The notes below the pieces were generated by a model. The model was given only the letters and a program-made list of their open reading frames with translations. It made no database searches and was not told the origin of the DNA. A stretch of DNA of 64,000 nt from contig NC_134707.1 in the NCBI RefSeq assembly GCF_043290135.1, positions 136,215,319-136,279,318 on the forward strand. Direction: 5' to 3'. Numbering within the stretch: the first letter of the stretch is position 1; every line of letters starts with the position of its first letter. Positions 50,403-62,770 of this stretch are shown one piece after another. Made by a program: the position numbers and the translations under genes. The stretch comes from Rhipicephalus microplus (lineage: Eukaryota; Arthropoda; Arachnida; Ixodida; Ixodidae).

Positions 50403-53400
50403 CCAACTAGAAACTCCACAACTAGAAACTCCACAACTAGAAACTCCACAATTTGAAACCTCACAACTTTAAGTTCCGCAACTAGAAAATCCACAGCTAG
50501 AGATTCCGCAACTAGAAACTCCACAACAAGAAACTCCACAACTCAAAACTCCACAACAAGAAACTCCACAACTCAAAACTGCACAACTTGAAACTCCACA
50601 ACTAGACACTCCACAACTAAAAACTCTACAACTAGAAACTCCTAAACTAGAGACTCCACAACTAGAGACTACAACTGGAGACTTAAAACTAGAAACTCCA
50701 CAACTAGAAACTCCACAACTCGGAACTCCACAACTCAAAACTCCACAACTAGAAACTCCACAACTCGCAACTCCACAACTCAAAACTCCACAACTAGAAA
50801 CTCCACAACTAGAAACTCCCCAACTAGAAACTCCACAACTAGAAACTCCACAACTACAAACTCTACAAATAGAGACTCGGCCACAAGAAATTCATGTCTA
50901 GAAAGTCCACAACTAAAACTCCACAATTGGAAACTCCACAACTAGAAACTCCCCAACTAGAAACTCAAGAACTAGAGATTCCGCAACTAGAAACTCCACA
51001 ACCAGAGACTCTGCAACTAGAAACTCCACAACTAGAAACTCCAAAACTAAAAACTCCACAACTAGAAACTCCACATCTAGAAACACCACAACTAGAAACT
51101 CCGCAACTAGAGACTCCACAACTAGAAACTCCTTAACTAGAAACTCCACAACTACAAACTCCACAAATAGAGACTCGGCCACTTGAAACTCCACAACTAG
51201 ACACTCCAACCTAAAAACTCTACAACTAGAAACTCCTAAACTAGAGACTCCACAACTAGAAACCCCACAGCCAGAGACTCTGCAACTGGAAACTCTGCAG
51301 CTGGAAACTCCACAAATAGAAACTCCGCAATTAGAAACTCCGCAGCTAGAAACTCCACAACTAGAGACTCCACAACTAGAAACTCCACAACTTGAAACTC
51401 CACAACTTGAAACCTCACAACCTTAAGTTCCGCAACTAGAAAGTCCACAGCTAGAGATTCCGCAACTAGAAACTCCACAAGTAGAAACTCCACAACTCAG
51501 AACTCCACAACTCTAAAGTCCTCAACTAGAAACTCCACCACTGGAAACTCCACAACTAGAGTCTTCACAACTAAAAACTCTACAACTAGAAACTCCTAAA
51601 CTAGAGACTCCACAACTAAAGAATCTACAACTAAAGACTTCAAACTAGAAACTCAACAACTAGAAACTTCAAAATTCAGAACTCTACTAGAAACTACACA
51701 ACTGGAAACTCCACAACTAGACACTCCACAACTAGAAACTCCACACCTAGAGACTCTGCAACTATGAAACTCTGAATCTAGAAACTCTGCAACAAGAAAT
51801 TTCAAAGCTTGAAACATCACAACTAGACACTCCGCAACTAGAAACTCCACAACTTGAGACGCCGCAACTAGAAACTCCACAACTTGAAACTCCACAACTC
51901 AAAACTCCTCAACTAGAAACTGCACAACTGGAAACTCCACAACTGGAGACTCCGCAACTTGAAACTCCACAACTAGAAACTCCACAACCAGAAATTCCAC
52001 AACTAGAGACTCCAAAACTTGAAACTCCACAACTAGAAACTCCACAACTTGAAACTCCACAACTAGAAACTCCACAACTACAAACTCTACAAATAGAGAC
52101 TCGGCCCCAAGAAATTCATGTCTAGAAAGTCCACAACTAAAAACTCCACAATTGGAAACTCCACAACTAGAAACTCCCCAACTAGAAACTCAACAACTAG
52201 AGATTCCGCAACTAGAAACTCCACAACCAGAGACTCTGCAACTAGAAACTCCGCATCCAGAAACTCCACAAATAGAAACTCCGCAACTAGAAACTCCGCA
52301 GCTAGAAACTACACAACTAGAGACTCCACAACTAGAAACTCCACAACTACAAACTCCACAACTAGAAACTCCACAACTAGAAACTCCACACCTAGAAACT
52401 CCGCAACTAGAGACTCCACATCTACAAACTCTACAAATAGAGACTCGGCCACAAGAAATTCATGTCTAGAAAGTCCACAACTAAAAACTCCACAATTGGA
52501 AACTCCACAACTAGAAACTCCCCAACTAGAAACTCAACAACTAGAGATTCCGCAACTAGAAACTCCACAACCAGAGACTCTGCAACTAGAAACTCCGCAT
52601 CTAGAAACTCCACAAATAGAAACTCCGCAACTAGAAACTCCGCAGCTAGAAACTACACAACTAGAGACTCCACAACTAGAAACTCCACAACTACAAACTC
52701 CACAACTAGAAACTCCACAACTAGAAACTCCACACCTAGAAACTCCGCAACTAGAGACTCCACATCTAGAAACTCCACAACTACAAACTCCACAACTACA
52801 AACTCCACAAAGAGAGACTCGGCAACTAGAAATTCCATATCCAGAAACTCCACAACTAAAAACTTTACAACTAGAAACTGCAAAACTAGAGACTTCACAA
52901 CTAGAAACTCCACAACTAGAAACTCCACTACTAGAGACTCCGCAACTCCACAACTAGAAACTCCACAACTATAAACTCCACCAATAGAGACTCGGCAACT
53001 AGAAATTCCATATCTAGAAACTACAGAACTAAAAACTCCACTAAAAAAACTCCACAACTAGAAACTCTCCAACTAGAAACTCTACAACTAGACTCCGAAA
53101 CTAGAAACTCCAGAGCCAGAGACTCTGCAACTGGAAACTCTGCAGCTGGAAACTCCACAAATAGAAACTCCGCAATTAGAAACTCCGCAGCTACAAACTC
53201 CACAACTAGAGACTCCACAACTAGAAACTCCACTACTAAAAACTCCACAACTAGAAACTCCACAACTTGAAACCTCACAACCTTACGTTCCGCCACTAGA
53301 AAATCCACAGCTAGAGATTCCGCAACTAGAAACTCCACAACTACAAACTCCACCAGTAGAGACTCAGCAACTAGAAATTCCATATCTAGAAACTCCACAA

Positions 53401-56400
53401 CTAAAAACTCCACTCTAAAAACTCCACAACTAGAAACTTCACAACTAGAAACTCTACAACTAGAGACTCCACAACTAGAAACTCCACAACTAGATACTCC
53501 ACAACTAGAAACTCCACAACTTGAAACCTCACAACCTTAAGTTCGGCAACTAGAAAATCCACAGCTAGAGATTCCGCAACTAGAAACTTCACAAGTAGAA
53601 ATTCTGCAACTCAGAACTCCACAACTCGAAACTCCACAACTAGAAACTCGACAACTGGAAACTCCACTACTAGACACTCCACAACTAAAACTCTACAACT
53701 AGAAACTCCTAAACTAGAGACTCCACAACTATACAATCTACAACTAGAGACTTCAAACTAGAAACTCAACAACTAGAAACTTCAAAATTCGGAACTCTAC
53801 TAGAAACTACACAACTGGAAACTCCACAACTTGAAACTTCACAACTAGAGACTCTGCAACTATGAAACTCTGCAACTAGAAACTCCGCAACAAGAAATTT
53901 CATAGCTAGAAACACCACAACTAGACACTCCGCAAGTAGAAACTCCACAACTTGAGACGCCGCAACTAGAAACTCCACAACCAGAGACTCTGCAACTAGA
54001 AACTCCGCAGCTAGAAACTCCACAAATAGAAACTCCGCAACTAGAAACTCCGCAGCTAGAAACAACACAACTAGAGGCTCCACAACTAGAAACTCCACAA
54101 CTAGAAACTACACAACTAGAAACTCCACAACTAGAAACTCCGCAACTAGAGACTCCACAACTAGAAACTCCACAACTAGAAACTCCACAACTACAAACTC
54201 CACAACTAGGAACTGCACAACTGGAAACTCCACAACTTGAGACTCCACAACTAGAAACTCCACAACCAGAAACTCCACAACTAGAGACTCCAAAACTCGA
54301 AACTCCACAACTAGAAACTCCACAACTTGAAACTCCACAACTAGAAACTCCACAACTACAAACTCTACAAATAGAGACTCGGCCACAAGAAATTTCATGT
54401 CTAGAAAGTCCACAACTAAAAACTCCACAATTGGAAACTCCACAACTAGAAACTCCCCAACTAGAAACTCAACAACTAGAGATTCCGCAACTAGAAACTC
54501 CACAACCAGAGACTCTGCAACTAGAAACTCCGCAGCTAGAAACTCCACAAATAGAACTCCGCAACTAGAAACTCCGCAGCTAGAAACTACACAACTAGAG
54601 ACTCCACAACTAGAAACTCCACAACTAGAAACTCCACAACTAGAAACTCCACAACTAGAAACTCCGCAACTAGAGACTCCACATCTAGAAACTCCACAAC
54701 TAGAAACTTTACAACTACAAACTCCACAAAGAGAGACTCGGCAACTAGAAATTCCATATCTAGAAACTCCACAACTAAAAACTTTACAACTAGAAACTGC
54801 AAAACTAGAGACTTCACAACTAGAAACACCACTACTAGAGACTCCGCAACACCACAACTAGAAACTCCACAACTATAAACTCCACCAATAGAGGCTCGGC
54901 AACTAGAAATTCCATATCTAGAAACTACACAACTAAAAACTCCACTAAAAAAACTCCACAACTAGAAACTCTACAACTAGAGACTCCGAAACTAGAAACT
55001 CCACAGCCAGAGACTCTGCAACTGGAAACTCTGCAGATAGAAACTCCACAAATAGAAACTCCGCAATTAGAAACTCCGCAGCTAGAAACTCCACAACTAG
55101 AGACTCCACAACTAGAAACTCCACAACTAAAAACTCCACAACTAGAAACTCCACAACTTGAAACCTCACAACCTTACGTTCCGCCACTAGAAAATCCACA
55201 GCTAGAGATTCCGCAACTAGAAACTCCACAACTATAAACTCCACCAATAGAGACTCGGCAACTAGAAATTCCATATCTAGAAACTACACAACTAAAAACT
55301 CCACTATAAAAACTCCACAACTAGAAACTCCACAACTAGAAACTGTACAACTAGAGACTCCGAAACTAGAAACTCCACAGCCAGAAACTCTGCAACTGGA
55401 AACTCTGCAGCTGGAAACTCCACAAATAGAAACTCCGCAATTAGAAACTCCGCAGCTAGAAACTCCACAACTAGAGACTCCACAACTAGAAACTCCACAA
55501 CTAAAAACTCCACAACTAGAAACTCCACAACTTGAAACCTCACAACCTTAAGTTCCGCAACTACAAAATCCACAGCTAGAGATTCCGCAACTGCAAACTC
55601 CACAAGTAGAAACTCCACAACTCAGAACTCCACAACTCGAAAGTCCTCAACTAGAAACTCCACAACTGGAAACTCCACAACTAGACACTTCACAACTAAA
55701 AACTCTACAACTAGAAACTCCTAAACTAGAGACTCCACAACTAAAGAATCTACAACTAAAGACTTCAAACTAGAAACTCAACAACTAGAAACTTCAAAAT
55801 TCAGAACTCTACTAGAAACTACACAACTGGAAACTCCACAACTAGACACTCCACAACTAGAAACTCCACACCTAGAGACTCTGCAACTATGAAACTCTGC
55901 AACTAGAAACTCCGCAACAAGAAATTTCACAGCTTGAAACACCACAACTAGACACTCCGCAACTAGAAACTCCACAACTTGAGACGCCGCAACTAGAAAC
56001 TCCACAACTTGAAACTCCACAACTCAAAACTCCACAACTTGAAACTCCACAACTAGAAACTCCACAACTTGAGACTCCACAACTAGAAACTCCTCAACTT
56101 GAAACTCCACAACTGGAAACTTCACAACCAGAAACTCTACAACTGGAAACTCTACAACTAGAAACTTCACAACCAGAGACTCCGCAACTAGAGACTCCAC
56201 AACTGGAAACTCCACAACTTGAAACTCCTCAACTAGAAACTGCACAACTGGAAACTCCAACACTGGAGACTCCGCAACTTGAAACTCCACAACTAGAAAC
56301 TCCACAACCAGAAACTCCACAACTAGAGACTCCAAAACTCGAAACTCCACAACTAGAAACTCCACAACTTGAAACTCCACAACTGGAAACTCCACAACTA

Positions 56401-58456
56401 CAAACTCTACAAATAGAGACTCGGTCACAAGAAATTTCAAGTCTAGAAAGTCCACAACTAAAAACTCCACAATTGGAAACTCCACAACTAGAAACTCCCC
56501 AACTAGAAACTCAACAACTAGAGATTCCGCAACTAGAAACTCCACAACCAGAGACTCTGCAACTAGAAACTCCGCAGCTAGAAACTCCACAAATAGAAAC
56601 TCCGCAACTAGAAACTCCGCAGCTAGAAACTACACAACTAGAGACTCCACAACTAGAAACTCCACAACTAGAAACTCCACAACTAGAAACTCCACAACTA
56701 GAAACTCCACACCTAGAAACTCCGCAACTAGAGACTCCACATCTAGAAACTCCACAACTAGAAACTCCACAACTACAAACTCCACAAAGCGAGACTCGGC
56801 AACTAGAAATTCCATATCTAGAAACTCCACAACTAAAAACTTTACAACTAGAAACTGCAAAACTAGAGACTTCACAACTAGAAACTCCACAACTATAAAC
56901 TCCACCAATAGAGACTCGGCAACTAGAAATTCCATATCTAGAAACTACACAACTAAAAACTCCACTAAAAAACTCCACAACTAGAAACTCCCCAACTAGA
57001 AACTCTACAACTAGAGACTCCGAAACTAGAAACTCCACAGCCAGAGACTCTGCAACTGGAAACTCTGCAGCTGGAAACTCCACAAATAGAAACTCCGCAA
57101 TTAGAAACTCCGCAGCTAGAAACTCCACAACTAGAGACTCCACAACTAGAAACTCCACAACTAAAAACTCCACAACTAGAAACTCCACAACTTGAAACCT
57201 CACAACCTTACGTTCCGCCACTAGAAAATCCACAGCTAGAGATTCCGCAACTAGAAACTCCACAACTACAAACTCCACCAGTAGAGACTCAGCAACTAGA
57301 AATTCCATATCTAGAAACTCCACAACTAAAAACTCCACTCTAAAAACTCCACAACTAGAAACTTCACAACTAGAAACTCTACAACTAGAGACTCCGCAAC
57401 TAGAAACTCCACAACTAGACACTCCACAACTAGAAACTCTACCACTTGAAACCTCACAACCTTAAGTTCGGCAACTAGAAAATCCACAGCTAGAGATTCC
57501 GCAACTAGAAACTTCACAAGTAGAAATTCCGCAACTCAGAACTCCACAACTCGAAACTCCACAACTAGAAATTCGACAACTGGAAACTCCACTACTAGAC
57601 ACTCCACAACTAAAACTCTACAACTAGAAACTCCTAAACTATAGACTCCACAACTATACAATCTACAACTAGAGACTTCAAACTAGAAACTCAACAACTA
57701 GAAACTTCAAAATTCGGAACTCTACTAGAAACTACACAACTGGAAACTCCACAACTTGAAACTTCACAACTAGAGACTCTGCAACTATGAAACTCTGCAA
57801 CTAAAAACTCCGCAACAAGAAATTTCATAGCTAGAAACACCACAACTAGACACTCCGCAACTAGAAACTCCACAACTTGAGACGCCGCAACTAGAAACTC
57901 CACAACCAGAGACTCTGCAACTAGAAACTCCGCAGCTAGAAACTCCACAAATAGAAACTCCGCAACTAGAAACTCCGCAGCTAGAAACTACACAACTAGA
58001 GACTCCACAACTAGAAACTCCACAACTAGAAACTACACAACTAGAAACTCCACAACTAGAAACTCCGCAACTAGAGACTCCACAACTAGAAACTCCACAA
58101 CTAGAAACTCCACAACTACAAACTCCACAACTAGAAACTGCACTACTGGAAACTCCACAACTTGAGACTCCGCAACTTGAAACTCCACAACTAGAAACTC
58201 CACAACCAGAAACTCCACAACTAGAGACTCCAAAACTCGAAACTCCACAACTAGAAACTCCACAACTTGAAACTCCACAACTAGAAACTCCACAACTACA
58301 AACTCTACAAATAGAGACTCGGCCACAAGAAATTTTATGTCTAGAAAGTCCACAACTAAAAACTCCACAATTGGAAACTCCACAACTAGAAACTCCCCAA
58401 CTAGAAACTCAACAACTAGAGATTCCGCAACTAGAAACTCCACAACCAGAGACTCT
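50403..58456 (+). repeat. 8.05 kb segment, second copy of the dispersed duplication
   Basis: Copy of 34,106-42,370. The left junction near 50,400 joins ctccccaactagaaactcc of the right family to a left-family unit run leading to cacaatttgaaacctc. Relative to the first copy it lacks 13 units near 51,905 and single units near 54,245 and 54,825, and has one extra unit near 58,250. Its start (50.40-51.9 kb) is an island of left-type modules in the right half of the window. After 58,456 the collinearity stops. Confidence 0.85.
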
Positions 58457-58639
58457 GCAACTAGAAACTCCGCAGCTAGAAACTCCACAAATAGAACTCC
58501 GCAACTAGAAACTCCGCAGCTAGAAACTACACAACTAGAGACTCCACAACTAGAAACTCCACAACTACAAACTCCACAAAGAGAGACTCGGCAACTGGAA
58601 ATTCCATATCTAGAAACTCTACAACTAAAAACTTTACAA

Positions 58640-58993
58640 CTCGGAACTCCACAACTCAAAACTCCACAACTAGAAACTCCACAACTCGGAACTCCACAAC
58701 TCAAAACTCCACAACTAGAAACTCCACAACTAGAAACTCCCCAACTAGAAACTCGGCAACTAGAAACTCCGCAACAGGAGACTCTACAACTAGAAACTCC
58801 ACAACTAGAAACTCCAAAACTAAAAACTCCACAACTAGAAACTCCACATCTAGAAACACCACAACTAGAAACTCCGCAACTACAGACTCCACAACTAGAA
58901 ACTCCTTAACTAGAAACTCCACAACTACAAACTCCACAAATAGAGACTCGGCCACTTGAAACTCCACAACTAGACACTCCAACCTAAAAACTC
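58640..58993 (+). repeat. Truncated left-type block with chimeric junctions
   Basis: At about 58,639 an actttacaactag module is cut short and fused to ctcggaactccacaac, a unit type otherwise found at 34.42, 31.80, 27.49, 23.18, 14.49 and 50.71 kb. It then follows the 34.42-34.91 kb path but skips the catgtctag landmark (jump near 58,752), and ends at ctccaacctaaaaactc (about 58,993), where it passes back into right-type sequence through ctctagaaaatcc. This is the most rearranged spot in the window. Confidence 0.75.
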
Positions 58994-59032
58994 TAGAAAA
59001 TCCACAACTAGAAACTCCACAACTAGAAACTC

Positions 59033-60370
59033 CTAAACTTGAAACCCAACAAATAGATACTCTACAACTACAAACTCCACAACTGCAAACTCCACCAGTA
59101 GAGACTCAGCAACTAGAAATTCCATATCTAGAAACTCCACAACTAAAAACTCCACTCTAAAAACTCCACAACTAGAAACTTCACAACTAGAAACTCTACA
59201 ACTAGAGACTCCGCAACTAGAAACTCCACAGCCAGAGACTCTGCATCTGGAAACTCTGCAGCTGGAAACTCCACAAATAGAAACTCCGCAATTAGAAACT
59301 CCGCAGCTAGAAACTCCACAACTAGAGACTCCACAACTAGAAACTCCACAACTAGACACTCCACAACAAGAAACTCCACAACTTGAAACCTCACAACTTT
59401 AAGTTCGGCAACTAGAAAATCCACAGCTAGAGATTCCGCAACTAGAAACTTCACAAGTAGAAATTCCGCAACTCAGAACTCCACAACTCGAAACTCCACA
59501 ACTAGAAACTCGACAACTGGAAACTCCACTACTAGACACTCCACAACTAAAACTCTACAACTAGAAACTCCTAAACTAGAGACTCCACAACTATACAATC
59601 TACAACTAGAGACTTCAAACTGGAAACTCAACAACTAGAAACTTCAAAATTCGGAACTCTACTAGAAACTACACAACTGGAAACTCCACAACATGAAACT
59701 TCAAAACTAGAGACTCTGCAACTATGAAACTCAGCAACTAGAAACTCCGCAACAAGAAATTTCATAGCTAGAAACACCACAACTAGACACTCCGCAACTA
59801 GAAACTCCACAACATGAGACGCCGCAACTAGAAACTCCACAACCAGAGACTCTGCAACTAGAAACTCCGCAGCTAGAAACTCCACAAATAGAAACTCCGC
59901 AATTAGAAACTCCGCAGCTAGAAACTACACAACTAGAGACTCCACAACTAGAAACTCCACAACTAGAAACTCCACAACTACAAACTCCACAACTAGAAAC
60001 TGCACTACTAGAAACTCCACAACCAGAGACTCTGCAACTAGAAACTCCACAACTTGAAACTCCACAACTAGAAACTCCACAACTACAAACTCTACAAATA
60101 GAGACTCGGCCACAAGAAATTTCATGTCTAGAAAGTCCACAACTAAAAACTCCACAATTGGAAACTCCACAACAAGAAACTCCCAAACTAGAAACTCAAC
60201 AACTAGAGATTCCGCAACTAGAAACTCCACAACCAGAGACTCTGCAACTAGAAACTCCGCAGCTAGAACCTCCACAAATAGAACTCCGCAACTAGAAACT
60301 CCGCAGCTAGAAACTACACAACTAGAGACTCCACAACTAGAAACTCCACAACTAGAAACTCCACAACTAG
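59033..60370 (+). repeat. 3.63 kb-offset block, copy 1
   Basis: Matches 62,664-64,000 at an offset of 3,631 bp: catgtctag sites 60,123/63,754 and the actatgaaactcagc units near 59,727/63,354. A local detour of 30 bp in offset occurs near 60.0 kb and is restored by 60.1 kb. Shared private variants such as cacaacatgagacgcc (59,812/63,443) and actcccaaactag (60,181/63,812) show that the two copies are close relatives. Confidence 0.8.
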
Positions 60371-60946
60371 AAACTCCACAGCTAGAAACTCCACACCTAA
60401 AAACTCCGCAACTAGAGACTCCACATCTAGAAACTCCACAACTAGAAACTCCACAACTACAAACTCCACAAAGAGAGACTCGGCAACTAGAAATTCCATA
60501 TCTAGAAACTCCACAACTAAAAACTTTACAACTAGAAACTGCAAAACTAGAGACTTCACAACTAGAAACTCCACTACTAGAGACTCCGCAACTCCACAAC
60601 TAGAAACTCCACAACTATAAACTCCAGCAATGGAGACTCGGCAACTAGAAATTCCATATCTAGAAACTACACAACTAAAAACTCCACTAAAAAACTCCAC
60701 AACTAGAAACTCCCCAACTAGAAACTCTACAACTAGAGACTCCGAAACTAGAAACTCCACAGCCAGAGTCTCTGCAACTGGAAACTCTGCAGCTGGAAAC
60801 TCCACAAATAGAAACTCCGCAATTAGAAACTCCGCAGTTAGAAACTCCACAACTAGAGACTCCACAACTAGAAACTCCACAACTAAAAACTCCACAACTA
60901 GAAACTCCACAACTTGAAACCTCACAACCTTACGTTCCGCCACTAG

Positions 60947-61712
60947 AAAATCCACAGCTAGAGATTCCGCAACTAGAAACTCCACAACTGCAAACTCCAC
61001 CAGTAGAGACTCAGCAACTAGAAATTCCATATCTAGAAACTCCACAACTAAAAACTCCACTCTAAAAACTCCACAACTAGAAACTTCACAACTAGAAACT
61101 CTACAAGTAGAGACTCCGCAACTAGAAACTCCACAGCCAGAGACTCTGCATCTGGAAACTCTGCAGCTGGAAACTCCACAAATAGAAACTCCGCAATTAG
61201 AAACTCCGCAGCTAGAAACTCCACAACTAGAGACTCCACAACTAGAAACTCCACAACTAGACACTCCACAACTAGAAACTCCACAACTTGAAACCTCACA
61301 ACCTTAAGTTCGGCAACTAGAAAATCCACAGCTAGAGATTCCGCAACTAGAAACTCCACAACTGCAAACTCCACCAGTAGAGACTCAGCAACTAGAAATT
61401 CCATATCTAGAAACTCCACAACTAAAAACTCCACTCTAAAAACTCCACAACTAGAAACTTCACAACTAGAAACTCTACAACTAGAGACTCCGCAACTAGA
61501 AACTCCACAGCCAGAGACTCTGCATCTGGAAACTCTGCAGCTGGAAACTCCACAAATAGAAACTCCGCAATTAGAAACTCCGCAGCTAGAAACTCCACAA
61601 CTAGAGACTCCACAACTAGAAACTCCACAACTAGACACTCCACAACTAGAAACTCCACAACTTGAAACCTCACAACCTTAAGTTCGGCAACTAGAAAATC
61701 CACAGCTAGAGA
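60947..61712 (+). repeat. 374 bp tandem duplication
   Basis: The landmark caactgcaaactccacc occurs at about 60,987 and again 374 bp later. The unit order between the two is the same: ccagtagagactcagc, ccatatctag, ccactctaaaaac, ctctgcatctgg, ccgcaattag, acctcacaacctta. The length is one base short of 25 units, so each copy shifts the repeat phase. The junction reads ccttaagttcggc where the outer context has ccttacgttccgcc. Confidence 0.82.
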
Positions 61713-62045
61713 TTCCGCAACTAGAAACTTCACAAGTAGAAATTCCGCAACTCAGAACTCCACAACTCGAAACTCCACAACTAGAAACTCGACAACTAGA
61801 AACTCCACAACTACAAACTACACAAAGAGAGACTCGGCAACTAGAAATTCCATATCTAGAAACTCCACAACTAAAAACTTTACAACTAGAAACTGCAAAA
61901 CTAGAGACTTCACAACTAGAAACTCCACTACTAGAGACTCCGCAACTCCACAACTAGAAACTCCACAACTATAAACTCCAGCAATGGAGACTCGGCAACT
62001 AGAAATTCCATATCTAGAAACTACACAACTAAAAACTCCACTAAA

Positions 62046-62770
62046 AAACTCCACAACTAGAAACTCCCCAACTAGAAACTCTACAACTAGAGACTCCGAA
62101 ACTAGAAACTCCACAGCCAGAGACTCTGCAACTGGAAACTCTGCAGCTGGAAACTCCACAAATAGAAACTCCGCAATTAGAAACTCCGCAGCTAGAAACT
62201 CCACAACTAGAGACTCCACAACTAGAAACTCCACAACTAAAAACTCCGCAACTAGAAACTCCACAACTTGAAACCTCACAACCTTACGTTCCGCCACTAG
62301 AAAATCCACAGCTAGAGATTCCGCAACTAGAAACTCCACAACTGCAAACTCCACCAGTAGAGACTCACCAACTAGAAATTCCATATCTAGAAACTCCACA
62401 ACTAAAAACTCCACTAAAAACTCCACAACTAGAAACTCCCCAACTAGAAACTCTACAACTAGAGACTCCGAAACTAGAAACTCCACAGCCAGAGACTCTG
62501 CAACTGGAAACTCTGCAGCTGGAAACTCCACAAATAGAAACTCCGCAATTAGAAACTCCGCAGCTAGAAACTCCACAACTAGAGACTCCACAACTAGAAA
62601 CTCCACAACTAAAAACTCCACAACTAGAAACTCCACAACTTGAAACCTCACAACCTTACGTTCCGCCACTAGAAAATCCACAGCTAGAGATTCCGCAACT
62701 AGAAACTCCACAACTGCAAACTCCACCAGTAGAGACTCAGCAACTAGAAATTCCATATCTAGAAACTCCA
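62046..62770 (+). repeat. 372 bp tandem duplication
   Basis: The run starting ccacaactagaaactcccc at about 62,048 recurs about 372 bp later (62,420), and the caactgcaaac landmark recurs at 62,339 and 62,711. Both copies carry the right-type ccttacgttccgcc landmark (62,283 and 62,655). The duplication opens a long minus-strand frame (61,818-62,990), which is simply two module copies read through. Confidence 0.8.

Noticed and set aside
34106..58456. Transposon-mediated copying of the 8 kb block
   Set aside because: Both borders lie inside homologous satellite units. There are no terminal repeats, target-site duplications or coding sequence for a transposase or polymerase.
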